Origin: Methanobrevibacter sp.
GTDB lineage: Archaea > Methanobacteriota > Methanobacteria > Methanobacteriales > Methanobacteriaceae
Assembly: GCF_015062985.1 (NCBI RefSeq)
Contig: NZ_SUTI01000014.1
Location: forward strand, 1-44,724
Direction of reading: 5' to 3'
DNA: 44,724 nucleotides
This document shows, piece by piece, positions 17,162 to 24,372 of this stretch (its first letter is position 1; the number at the start of each line of letters is the position of its first letter). Both the position numbers and the translations under genes were made by a program. Under the pieces are notes generated by a model. It saw only the letters and a list, made by a program, of their open reading frames with translations, ran no database searches and was not told the DNA's origin.

Positions 17162-17689
17162 TTAATCTTCTAAAAAGAAAGATCCCATTTCTTTTAAACC
17201 TGCTTGTAGATCTTCCTTATCACCATGTAATTGAACAGTAACGTCATCATCAAATTCAATGATTAAACCGTTCCATTCTGCAATTTCCTGAACTCTTTCT
17301 TCAGCAAGAGGCACTCTTAAATTAATCCTACCAGTAGTTAATCCTGGAGGAGTATTGGCGAGGAATCTTGACTTGGAATTTGCAAATTCGAATACTTCTT
17401 CCCCTTGCATTACCTTTTTTAATAAATCAAGCCAATAGTCCGCGTACTCTTCGCCTTCCTCTTCAGCTATAACTAAAAGAGTTGCTTGAATATTATTTAA
17501 AGACATTTCAGCATTTGCCAGTCCATTAATCAAATCGGGATGGGATGGATCTCTTTTATAAGAACTAATTGAAGACCTGATTAAACCCATCTCCGGGTTA
17601 ATTCCATTAGGGAGTTTATATCCTTTCTTATTTAAATCTGCAATAAGATGGTTTAGAACTAACCAATTCTGTTCAGATGGCAAACTCAT
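17162..17689 (-). CDS. DUF2096-type conserved archaeal protein
   Basis: 175 residues, mostly helical N-terminal two-thirds, then a short beta-rich end (RINLRVPLAEERVQEIAEW and a VTVQLHG strand). It appears to be the methanogen family DUF2096, known from Methanobacteria and Methanococci without a defined function. Its start overlaps the end of the DUF749 gene by 4 bp, so the two are translationally coupled. The family name is from memory of sequence style, not a search. Confidence 0.65.
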   Translation of the reverse strand: MSLPSEQNWLVLNHLIADLNKKGYKLPNGINPEMGLIRSSISSYKRDPSHPDLINGLANAEMSLNNIQATLLVIAEEEGEEYADYWLDLLKKVMQGEEVFEFANSKSRFLANTPPGLTTGRINLRVPLAEERVQEIAEWNGLIIEFDDDVTVQLHGDKEDLQAGLKEMGSFFLED

Positions 17690-17952
17690 AAATGTCCACC
17701 TATAATTTTTAAAGTAGTATGATTTATTTTAGCGTCAGCTTCTTTTAATTCATGCTCGATTTCATCAGTACTTTCATATGAATCTAAGAACAAAACATGG
17801 TGAGTTGAAGTACCAGCTATGTTTAAAATAGCTATTTCATCACTAGCTTTGAGTTCTCTTTTATCAATAGTTGCTTTAAATTGAACATAAGGTTCATATT
17901 CTTCTGGAAGGTCAGAATATTTAAATATTCCATCTAATGTTGCTACAAACAT
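17686..17952 (-). CDS. DUF749-type small archaeal protein
   Basis: 88 residues, alpha/beta, beginning MFVATLDGIFKYSDLPEEYE. It resembles the DUF749 family, which includes the structurally studied MTH1880 of Methanothermobacter that lies next to hdrB/hdrC there; here too the hdrCB unit is immediately upstream on the same strand. AAGAGGTG stands just before the ATG, with a TATA-rich stretch behind it. It heads the operon with the DUF2096 and phosphoesterase genes. The conserved neighbourhood suggests a link to methanogenesis, but no function is shown. Confidence 0.65.
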   Translation of the reverse strand: MFVATLDGIFKYSDLPEEYEPYVQFKATIDKRELKASDEIAILNIAGTSTHHVLFLDSYESTDEIEHELKEADAKINHTTLKIIGGHL

Positions 17953-18052
17953 AATTACACCTCTTATATATTATAAGTTATTTTATTAAATTAATAATAT
18001 ATAAATATGATTACAAATTATTCGTATTATATGAAACAAAAAAAATTGTCGT

Positions 18053-18080
18053 AAAAAAATAGTTATCAAAAATGATAACT
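18053..18080 (-). terminator. hairpin plus T-tract downstream of hdrB (distal)
   Basis: Perfect 8-bp stem AGTTATCA/TGATAACT with a 4-nt loop at 18061-18080, followed on the minus strand by a run of seven T (18053-18059). This is an intrinsic-terminator-like structure about 60 bp past the hdrB stop. Confidence 0.6.
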
Positions 18081-18104
18081 AATACCGAATTGTGTTTTCA
18101 ATGC

Positions 18105-18138
18105 CTAAAAAATAAAAAAGAAAGGATTGAAAATCCTT
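18105..18138 (-). terminator. hairpin plus T-tract directly after hdrB (proximal)
   Basis: 7-bp stem AAGGATT/AATCCTT with a 3-nt loop at 18122-18138, 4 bp beyond the hdrB stop codon, followed on the minus strand by TTTCTTTTTTATTTTTT. Together with the distal hairpin it makes a double terminator. Confidence 0.65.
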
Positions 18139-18142
18139 AAAT

Positions 18143-19030
18143 TTATTCACCTAATGCTTTTTTGATAGCAGGGGTTGCATCAATTTTTTGAGCATCGAAG
18201 GTTAATTCTTCAGCTGATAATCCCATAGCTAATCCGTATAATTGAGCTAAGTGGAATACAGGAAGTGCAAAGTCAGTTCCGTATCTTTCGTTTACTTCAG
18301 TTTGACCTTGGTCAAATTGTAAGTGACAGAATGGGCATACGTTAACAATTGCATCTACACCAGCAGCGGTCATGTGGTCGAGTTTTTCTTTAGTGAAACT
18401 AGTAGTTACATCTAAATCTCTGGATCTTAAACCTCCACCAGCACCACAACACATCATTTTGTCTTTGTAGTCAACTGATTTAGCACCAGTAATTTCTACA
18501 AGATCATCTAAGATGGATGGGTCTTCAGCATTTTCTTCAATACCAATAGTTTTGGTTGGTTTTAAGAAGTGGCAACCGTAGTGAACAGCAACATTTAAGT
18601 CTAAAGGTTTTTCAATTAATGAAGCTAATTTTTCGTAACCGACATCGTCTCTTAAGATTTGAGCGAAGTGTTTTACTTCAATAGTACCTTTGTATTCTCT
18701 TCCGATTTCAGCTAAGTTAGCATTGATTTCAGCTTTTTTCTCTTCATCTTCTTTTAACATGTGGTTACATTCGAATAATGAACCGAAACATCCGTTACAT
18801 TCAGTCATGATGTCAGCACCTAAGTCTTCAGCAAGAGTTAAGTTACGAGCTGCAATGGTAGCCCAGGTTTCTTCATCAAAAGAACCGAATACACCAGGAG
18901 CAGGACAACATGATGCTCCTTCCATGTCTTTTAATTCAATATCTAATGCTTCAAATAATTTTCTGGTAGCTTTTTCAACACCAGGATAACGGTTGTTCAT
19001 AATACAACCTAAGAAATATGCGATCTCCAT
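18143..19030 (-). CDS. hdrB: CoB-CoM heterodisulfide reductase subunit B
   Basis: 295 residues with two CCG domains. The cysteines are C9, C41-C42, C78, C81 in the first and C153, C194-C195, C232, C235 in the second; these CCG motifs hold the two noncubane [4Fe-4S] clusters where CoM-S-S-CoB is reduced. All expected cysteines are present and the length is typical. It lies 21 bp downstream of hdrC in the same operon. In hydrogenotrophic methanogens HdrB works in the cytoplasmic HdrABC-MvhADG electron-bifurcating complex; hdrA and mvh are not in this window. Confidence 0.96.
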   Translation of the reverse strand: MEIAYFLGCIMNNRYPGVEKATRKLFEALDIELKDMEGASCCPAPGVFGSFDEETWATIAARNLTLAEDLGADIMTECNGCFGSLFECNHMLKEDEEKKAEINANLAEIGREYKGTIEVKHFAQILRDDVGYEKLASLIEKPLDLNVAVHYGCHFLKPTKTIGIEENAEDPSILDDLVEITGAKSVDYKDKMMCCGAGGGLRSRDLDVTTSFTKEKLDHMTAAGVDAIVNVCPFCHLQFDQGQTEVNERYGTDFALPVFHLAQLYGLAMGLSAEELTFDAQKIDATPAIKKALGE

Positions 19031-19051
19031 ATTATAACTCTCCTCATAAAT

Positions 19052-20035
19052 CTATTCTTTTAATCCGCCGGTTGCTTCATCATAACCAATCAATTCATCG
19101 AAACCGGTAATTTTACAAATTTTCTGTACTTCTTCTAAAGCTTCAGGATAAGCGTGAGTTGTAGGTGGAATTTCTGGAAGTCCAATTTTAACTCTTAAAG
19201 CTTTAGTAGCATCGTTAATAGGTACACCGTGACCAGTATTCATTACAAATACACCAGTCATTTTGTGTGGTTTTGCCATGTATCCAGCGTGAGCTGCGAT
19301 GTTACGTGCTTTTTTGATAATTTCCACAATTTTAACACTTCTGAGACATCTTTCTTGGCAAGTGTAACAGGTAGTACACATCCATAAAGCGTCATCAGTG
19401 ATAACTTCTTCTTTTAATCCTAATAAACATTTTCTGACAATTTGTCTTACTTTGTAAGGAGTTCTTCTTCCAGATGGGCAACTTCCACTGCAGGTACCAC
19501 ATTGGAAACAGTGTTTAACAGTTTCAATTCCAGAATCAATGAACTCAGCAGTGAAATCTGGATCACGATTACAATCAGTTAATAATTCTGTATCAGTCAA
19601 TAAAGTCATATTATCTCTCTCTTTATTATTTTCATCTATTTTTTCTTTAACATCTTCTTCAATGATTTCAACAGCCTCTACAACTTTTTCTTTGATCTCA
19701 TGAAGTTTTTCAACTTGTTCATCTAAAGGTTTTCCTATAGATTCATCAACTTTTTCAATTGCTTCATCTAAAGGAATATCCTCTATTTTATGAAGTTCCT
19801 CATCAACTCCATCTGCTAAAGTTTCGATGTCAGTTATATCGTCTTTAGGTTCTTCTTTTACTGGTTCTTCTCTGGAAACAGTAGTTTTAGTACCTGAGAC
19901 GACATCATCATTTACAATTTGTGAAGATGTAACTTCGACATCATTAGATGTGTTTGAAACATCAGCATTGATGTCTTTTACTTCTTTTTCATTATCTCCT
20001 GTAAATAAGGATTTAAGACGATTTATTATAGACAT
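19052..20035 (-). CDS. hdrC: CoB-CoM heterodisulfide reductase subunit C with a long acidic N-terminal extension
   Basis: 327 residues from the ATG at 20035, which has GAGGTG 8 bases upstream and a TATA box behind it. The last 185 residues are ordinary HdrC, with two ferredoxin-type cluster motifs (C176, C179, C182, C186 and C220, C223, C226, C230). The first 142 residues are extra: a short amphipathic start (MSIINRLKSLFTG), then a very acidic, low-complexity, probably disordered or coiled-coil stretch. HdrC of related methanogens is about 185 residues. An internal ATG at 19609, with a weak GAGAGAT ahead, would give exactly that normal form, so two isoforms are possible. HdrC passes electrons from HdrA to HdrB. 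Confidence 0.93.
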   Translation of the reverse strand: MSIINRLKSLFTGDNEKEVKDINADVSNTSNDVEVTSSQIVNDDVVSGTKTTVSREEPVKEEPKDDITDIETLADGVDEELHKIEDIPLDEAIEKVDESIGKPLDEQVEKLHEIKEKVVEAVEIIEEDVKEKIDENNKERDNMTLLTDTELLTDCNRDPDFTAEFIDSGIETVKHCFQCGTCSGSCPSGRRTPYKVRQIVRKCLLGLKEEVITDDALWMCTTCYTCQERCLRSVKIVEIIKKARNIAAHAGYMAKPHKMTGVFVMNTGHGVPINDATKALRVKIGLPEIPPTTHAYPEALEEVQKICKITGFDELIGYDEATGGLKE

Positions 20036-20100
20036 TGAAAACACACCTCGGATAATCATCGGACTATTCCCTCAAATCCTAATTATAATTCTTTAAAAGA

Positions 20101-20112
20101 ACATATATAAAG
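20101..20112 (-). promoter_or_regulatory. TATA box of the hdrC-hdrB operon
   Basis: CCTTTATATATG on the minus strand predicts a start near 20080 and a leader of about 45 nt ahead of the ribosome site for the extended HdrC. This supports 20035 as the main start. Confidence 0.55.
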
Positions 20113-20219
20113 GTTACTAAAAAATCAGATGGTGTAACCTAAATGATTACACAAAATAAAAAATTTTTATAAACCTAAAAAACAAAAAGTAATATAAAAA
20201 TGAAAATAGGAAGACATAA

Positions 20220-20963
20220 ATGATAAAAAAATTCGAAATTAAATCACATGATGGTCCTGGAAGAATCGGAAAAATAGACGGTGAACCTACACCAAGAATA
20301 TTTTTTAAAAGGGACCTGAAAATTGCCCCGACTGAGGGATCAGCATATAACATTGACCGTGAAATTGCCGAATTCAACCTGAAAGAAACATTAAGATTGG
20401 CTGAAGCTAATGTTGATGACTGCGATATTGCAGTGATTCAAGGTTCAAAATACGTTGACTTGCGAATAGACTGCTTAAAACAACTGGAAGATATAGGATA
20501 CAATGGTTTTATAATAGCAAATGGAGATGCATTGCTTACAAACCCAAAGGAATTGGTTGAATTAATCGTTTCACTTAAAAAAGAAGCTAAAAAATCAAGT
20601 TATTTCATATTCCCATTTACAGAACTTTCATTTATGCCTATTTTAACCTACATGGGAATCGATGGATTTCTAGCGGACAGCACAAATTACTACAGTCATT
20701 TAAATGTCCTGCAAACACCAACAAAAGCTTATGATTTGAATGAATATCCTATTTATGATGACATTTCCCAAAAGGACTTGGAAAAAAAGAATATTGAAAA
20801 TATGGAATTTGTAATAAGGGAAATCCATGCACACATGAAAAACAGATCTCTGAGAAATCTTGTAGAGGAACGTTCAGGAACAACACCTCAAAACATCTCA
20901 ACTTTAAAAATACTTGACAGGGAGCATATGGATTATCTTCTTGAATACACCCAATTATTTTAA
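20220..20963 (+). CDS. archaeosine synthase/TGT-like N-terminal domain protein
   Basis: 247 residues. The start FEIKSHDGPGRIGKIDGEPTP has the look of the N-terminal part of archaeal tRNA-guanine transglycosylase-like proteins (ArcTGT/ArcS), and the middle has beta/alpha repeats expected of that barrel (DIAVIQGSKYVDLRIDCLK, FIIANGDALLT). It is far shorter than full ArcS or ArcTGT and lacks a PUA domain, so it is either a stand-alone subunit of archaeosine synthesis or a paralogue with another role. The ATG has a weak AGGAAG 9 bases upstream. The 3' end overlaps the convergent gene by 9 bp. Assignment is moderate. Confidence 0.5.
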   Translation: MIKKFEIKSHDGPGRIGKIDGEPTPRIFFKRDLKIAPTEGSAYNIDREIAEFNLKETLRLAEANVDDCDIAVIQGSKYVDLRIDCLKQLEDIGYNGFIIANGDALLTNPKELVELIVSLKKEAKKSSYFIFPFTELSFMPILTYMGIDGFLADSTNYYSHLNVLQTPTKAYDLNEYPIYDDISQKDLEKKNIENMEFVIREIHAHMKNRSLRNLVEERSGTTPQNISTLKILDREHMDYLLEYTQLF

Positions 20964-21377
20964 GATTTCAAATGTTGAAATAATATTTTTGAATTCCCTT
21001 TCAGATTCTCCGGAAATATCCAGTGTTCTAAGTTCAAAAATGTAGATATCTCCTTTTTCAATGAAAACATAAGTATGGATGTCAAAGTTAATTTCAGGAG
21101 TGTCCATATTGGCATGAAGTTTAATGGCATCTTTACCCGCAATCTGTGTGAAATCTGAAGCGATTATTACACCACCATCATCAGAAATCGCATCCTCCAT
21201 GAATATCTTATAGTCATCAAGGTTTGTTGCGGTCGGAAACATCACAGCATTAATCAAATTATCCTGACCTTTAGATAATGTTGCAATGCAGTCCGGATTG
21301 GATAAAATATCTGCCTTTTCCACATCCCATTCATTCGGGTATTCGAAAGTGATTCTGCCAGTGTTGAATGTTTTCAT
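20955..21377 (-). CDS. small PsbP/DcrB-like protein of unknown function
   Basis: 140 residues, predicted beta-rich with a pattern (FEYPNEWDVEK at the start; a DIHTYVFIEKGDIYIFELRT strand pair; a final helix FKNIISTFEILK) similar to PsbP-like or DcrB-like single-domain folds. No signal peptide is seen, so it is cytoplasmic. It lies 3 bp after the coiled-coil gene and is probably in its operon. I do not recognise a defined family. Confidence 0.55.
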   Translation of the reverse strand: MKTFNTGRITFEYPNEWDVEKADILSNPDCIATLSKGQDNLINAVMFPTATNLDDYKIFMEDAISDDGGVIIASDFTQIAGKDAIKLHANMDTPEINFDIHTYVFIEKGDIYIFELRTLDISGESEREFKNIISTFEILK

Positions 21378-21380
21378 GGA

Positions 21381-22298
21381 TTAATCCTCATTTTTGGGAG
21401 TAATTTCAATTGTTTCTGGCTCTTCTTCATCAATAGTGTCAATATATTTGGAGAATGGTTCAGGGAGTTTAGGCATCACTTCTTTTAGGATTTCAGCAGC
21501 ATCAAGTTCTAAAGCCTGTCCCGCAAGCAACTGTTCAACGTCAAAGTCAAATTCGAATGGTTTTAGCAAATCATCTACTGGCACTCTTAAATTGATTTTT
21601 CTCTTATTCAATACCATTTTAAGAGTACTTGTGTTTCTAATCTGTTCATTCATGTCTTCAACAGTGCTTTTTATCTCATATGCTATAGCTTTGTTCTTCT
21701 CATTAACCTCATGTTTGGATTTTTCGATTGATTTTTCCAAACCTTCAACAAGCTCGGCATTTCTTCTATTGATGTTATCCCTTGCTTCATCAATGACAAC
21801 ATTGATGGCGTTTAGGATGGATTTGTTTAACTCCACATTATATGCCAGAATCATCTTGTTTTTATAATCAAGTTCCTTAAAAATAGCCACTCTTTCATCA
21901 TCAATTTTGGTGATTTTTTTGTTTAACTCATGAATTTCATCTTTAGCTTTTATAAGTTCATCTTTATCACTGATTTGTTCTTTAAGAGAACCTACATCAT
22001 CAAAGAATGAAACCTTAAGAGTTTGAATTTGGTCTTGTAAATTTGCAATTTCAGCATCTTTTGCTTCGATGGTATGATGAAATTCATCAAGTTTTGCATC
22101 TGAAAATTGATTATCCATCAATTTTTCATAATCTTTTTGGGATAAAACTTTAACTAAATCATCATCTTCAAAAGGATCTTCTTTCTTAAGACTAACTTGC
22201 TTTTGTTGAGATTCCTTTTCAACAGTGTTACCATCCTTATCTTTACTGGTGTATTTTTTTGTATACACCCTTACAGTTCTGAATTCCTCACTTTCCAT
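21381..22298 (-). CDS. coiled-coil protein of unknown function
   Basis: 305 residues from the ATG at 22298; GGGTG lies 6 bases before it, while the in-frame GTG at 22305-22307 is part of that site. A basic N-terminal strand segment (TVRVYTKKYTSKDKDGNTVE) is followed by a long heptad-rich coiled coil (about 65-225), then a folded end of about 70 residues containing KINLRVPVDDLLKPF and an acidic tail. No signal peptide or membrane segment. The RVPVDDLL segment resembles the RINLRVPL strand of the DUF2096 protein in this window, which may be coincidence. Function unknown. Confidence 0.6.
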   Translation of the reverse strand: MESEEFRTVRVYTKKYTSKDKDGNTVEKESQQKQVSLKKEDPFEDDDLVKVLSQKDYEKLMDNQFSDAKLDEFHHTIEAKDAEIANLQDQIQTLKVSFFDDVGSLKEQISDKDELIKAKDEIHELNKKITKIDDERVAIFKELDYKNKMILAYNVELNKSILNAINVVIDEARDNINRRNAELVEGLEKSIEKSKHEVNEKNKAIAYEIKSTVEDMNEQIRNTSTLKMVLNKRKINLRVPVDDLLKPFEFDFDVEQLLAGQALELDAAEILKEVMPKLPEPFSKYIDTIDEEEPETIEITPKNED

Positions 22299-22380
22299 TA
22301 TTGACACCCACTCTATAATAATAAATAGATTAGTTTTATTTAAATAGTTAATGATTAAAAAAAGAAAAAAAGAGAAAAAA

Positions 22381-22539
22381 TTATTTGATATCCTCTTTTT
22401 CTATCCATAATAACATTGCCTCTTCGACAGCTTTTGAATACCATCCAGTTTTAAAAAGCATCTTACTGGAGGCTAATCTTCGAAAATTCAAGTCAATGTC
22501 ATTATTGATGCTGATAGTAACACGCTTGTTTTTAGACAT
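22381..22539 (-). CDS. ribbon-helix-helix (CopG/Arc-like) small DNA-binding protein
   Basis: 52 residues, read from the minus strand. The start MSKNKRVTISINNDIDLNF gives the N-terminal beta ribbon (KRVTISIN), then two helices (DLNFRRLASSKM and YSKAVEEAMLLWIEKED) in the order of the RHH fold. A longer frame on the opposite strand (22385-22588) overlaps it and encodes nothing recognisable. No ribosome site precedes the ATG; a TATA-like TTTATTAA lies about 28-35 bp upstream, so the message could be leaderless. RHH proteins are usually dimeric repressors or antitoxins; no toxin gene is adjacent, although the next gene upstream (22634-23092) is an HTH-type protein on the same strand. Confidence 0.7.
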   Translation of the reverse strand: MSKNKRVTISINNDIDLNFRRLASSKMLFKTGWYSKAVEEAMLLWIEKEDIK

Positions 22540-22633
22540 ACAATTAGATTGTGCATACTGGTTAATAAACGTTTTAGTGTTTTTTTAGAGCATTTTGATA
22601 TGTGAATTTGAATATTGGAATATTAAAAAAGAA

Positions 22634-23092
22634 TTATAACAGAGGAAGATTTCTGGCTTTAACTTTCTGCCGTAGGTTATCCAGATTGCCGGAAATAATG
22701 GAAATCTTTATGCCGTCCTGTTGTGTTGTGTAAACCCAGGCATCCTCAAATATGGCAATATCATAAAGCTTTTCAATTTCATTAAGTTCCGATAGAATCT
22801 CATCATGACTTCTGGTTCGGAATCCATTAATCTTAGCTATTGAGAGATAGAAAGGTCGGAATCTCGGATCCCCCTCCATTCCCCTTATAAACCATTTCAT
22901 GGCAATATCCTTATCAACACCAACGCTGGATGCTGCTTTAAAAATTGATTTGTGATTTTCATAGGCGTCTAAAACTAGCAATGATTCATTTTTAAATTTA
23001 TTAAACTTATAAATCCCGTATTTTAACTGTTCATGCCTTAATTTTGATTTTAAGGAATTGTTCCTTTCCTGCAAATTATTTAATACATCCAT
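22634..23092 (-). CDS. putative helix-turn-helix protein
   Basis: 152 residues from the ATG at 23092 (a TTG is directly upstream). A central stretch, SIFKAASSVGVDKDIAMKWF followed by RGMEGDPRFRPFY, has the layout of the HTH found in terminase/transposase-like small proteins (AA..AGV....V..W..RG...D..F). The N terminus is a basic helix. The C-terminal 40 residues form a small alpha/beta unit. It sits upstream of the RHH gene on the same strand and next to the paired small RNA genes. No known family is recognised. Confidence 0.5.
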   Translation of the reverse strand: MDVLNNLQERNNSLKSKLRHEQLKYGIYKFNKFKNESLLVLDAYENHKSIFKAASSVGVDKDIAMKWFIRGMEGDPRFRPFYLSIAKINGFRTRSHDEILSELNEIEKLYDIAIFEDAWVYTTQQDGIKISIISGNLDNLRQKVKARNLPLL

Positions 23093-23179
23093 CAATATTA
23101 ATTATGTGCTCAACATTAATAAACTTAGCATCATATAAAAAGCACTCGGCAAAATTCGCTGCCTGAAAAAATAAAAACA

Positions 23180-23187
23180 TTTATATA
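23180..23187 (+). promoter_or_regulatory. TATA box of small RNA gene 1
   Basis: TTTATATA centred 25 bp before the conserved ACGATATGAAT block at 23209, the proposed transcription start. Confidence 0.55.
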
Positions 23188-23208
23188 ATATTAAAATATA
23201 AGTATTAT

Positions 23209-23335
23209 ACGATATGAATTATATTTCAAGTCTTGTAATGAAGACATCAACCATTTTATAATCTCCAAAATGTAGGAATATGTTTCATTACGGAAGTAGA
23301 AAAATACTACTACTTCCACTCCCCCCTTTATTTTT
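23209..23335 (+). ncRNA. candidate small RNA, copy 1 of a tandem pair
   Basis: About 127 nt in a 450-bp gene-free gap. It starts with ACGATATGAAT (23209-23219), carries AATCTCCAAAA at 23260-23270, then a perfect 8-bp hairpin (GGAAGTAG 23292-23299, CTACTTCC 23310-23317, 10-nt loop) and ends with ACTCCCCCC followed by TTTATTTTT. The same parts occur in the same order in the second copy at 23416. No open reading frame is present. The C-rich tail and the CTCC block are complementary to Shine-Dalgarno sequences (GGAGG, GGGGGAGT), so base-pairing to mRNA ribosome sites is possible; that is inference. The strand is set by the TATA box and the T-rich end. Confidence 0.55.
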
Positions 23336-23379
23336 ATAAATACTGTTTTTAAATTAATTTTTCTAAGAAAACAGTAAGA

Positions 23380-23397
23380 TTTATATATATATATATA
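23380..23397 (+). promoter_or_regulatory. TATA box of small RNA gene 2
   Basis: An extended TTTATATATA run centred about 25 bp before ACGATATGAAT of copy 2. The perfect AT alternation may also slip in length between strains. Confidence 0.5.
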
Positions 23398-23415
23398 AAA
23401 AATATTAAATAATAA

Positions 23416-23540
23416 ACGATATGAATATAATTACATATCTTATTTTAAAAATCAGTCGACATTTTTAATCTCCAAAAATTAAAAAAAATCTCGAGAGAAG
23501 CAGTAACTAACCCGCTGCTTCCACTCCCCCTTTATTTTAT
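23416..23540 (+). ncRNA. candidate small RNA, copy 2 of a tandem pair
   Basis: About 125 nt. ACGATATGAAT at 23416-23426, AATCTCCAAAA at 23467-23477 (51 nt after the start, exactly as in copy 1), a 7-bp hairpin (GAAGCAG 23497-23503, CTGCTTC 23515-23521) and a tail CACTCCCCC plus TTTATTTTA. Relative to copy 1 the stem has changed a T-A pair to C-G on both arms, a compensatory change that argues for a selected RNA structure. The sequence between the shared blocks has diverged strongly. It ends about 5 bp before the stop codon of the convergent dphB gene. Confidence 0.55.
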
Positions 23541-23544
23541 AGAA

Positions 23545-24336
23545 TCAAACATCATCAAGTATGCTTGGGTCTGCACCAGCAATTTCAACCAAATATTCTG
23601 CTTCAACAATGTGAAGTTTGGATGGAATTACAATACAATGCAAAGGACCTCCAAAGTCAAAATCAATGAGTTCCTTGATTTTGCCGGCCTTAACGCATAC
23701 TTCTTTCGAACCAACACGGGCAATGCCCATCGCTAGGGAATCTTCAGTTATTAAGCCTTCCCTTTCCAAATCATCATGAATATTCATCAGATACTCAAGA
23801 CCCTGATTAACGGTCATATAACGGTCTTTGTGAGCTTGGATATCAAGAAGAACCAGAGTATGCAAATCCATTTTCAGGTTTTCTTCAATAGCTTCATAAG
23901 GAGATTTTGGATAAAAATTATAATCCGGGAAAGGTATAGTGGTTACCTTACCGAACTTATATCCCTGAAGACCGGAAATTGCCGGGGCGGAAGACAGGAT
24001 TGATGAGCCATGAATAACCTCATAGTCTATTCCTTTTTTGGAGCATTGCACTAAAAAATCACTGTGAGTTGTTGCAATTAATGGGTCTCCACCGGTGATT
24101 AATGCAACATCTTGAGTTTTAGCCTCTTCGATGAATTTGGATTCCTCTTCCACTTCTCCCCTAACCAGCACTTCAATTTTTTGACCGATCAGCTCTTCGA
24201 TTGCCTCAAAACTGGAACCGAATAATCTTGATGTGAAGAATTCCGCATATATCTTATCAACATTTCTCAAACATTCCAAACCTTTTAGGGATATGTCCTT
24301 TTCATCAAATAATCCTAAACCCACTAAATAAAACAT
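23545..24336 (-). CDS. dphB: diphthine synthase
   Basis: 263 residues. The tetrapyrrole-methylase fold is evident: MFYLVGLGLFDEKDISLKGL at the start, LITGGDPLIATTHSD near 79 and HGSSILSSAPAISGLQGYKF near 104, then GIARVGS and a GGPLHCIVIPSKLH motif. It methylates the 3-amino-3-carboxypropyl group of the modified histidine of EF2, a step of diphthamide synthesis. The length is normal. It is divergent from trm5 with only 36 bp between the start codons. Confidence 0.95.
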   Translation of the reverse strand: MFYLVGLGLFDEKDISLKGLECLRNVDKIYAEFFTSRLFGSSFEAIEELIGQKIEVLVRGEVEEESKFIEEAKTQDVALITGGDPLIATTHSDFLVQCSKKGIDYEVIHGSSILSSAPAISGLQGYKFGKVTTIPFPDYNFYPKSPYEAIEENLKMDLHTLVLLDIQAHKDRYMTVNQGLEYLMNIHDDLEREGLITEDSLAMGIARVGSKEVCVKAGKIKELIDFDFGGPLHCIVIPSKLHIVEAEYLVEIAGADPSILDDV

Positions 24337-24372
24337 ATATTATTATATAATAATTTAAACATAAAAAACTTT
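24337..24372. promoter_or_regulatory. 36-bp divergent promoter between dphB and trm5
   Basis: The whole gap is A/T-rich with a TATTATATAATA core readable in both directions. Neither gene has a ribosome site here, so both messages are probably leaderless or nearly so, and the two core promoters must overlap. Confidence 0.5.

Noticed and set aside
22385..22588. 67-residue frame on the plus strand
   Set aside because: It lies over the RHH gene on the other strand, has no recognisable motif and no ribosome site; the 52-residue minus-strand frame is the convincing gene.
23381..23400. perfect AT-repeat as a microsatellite or recombination site
   Set aside because: Its spacing to the conserved ACGATATGAAT block makes a TATA box the simpler reading; the repeat may still vary in length.
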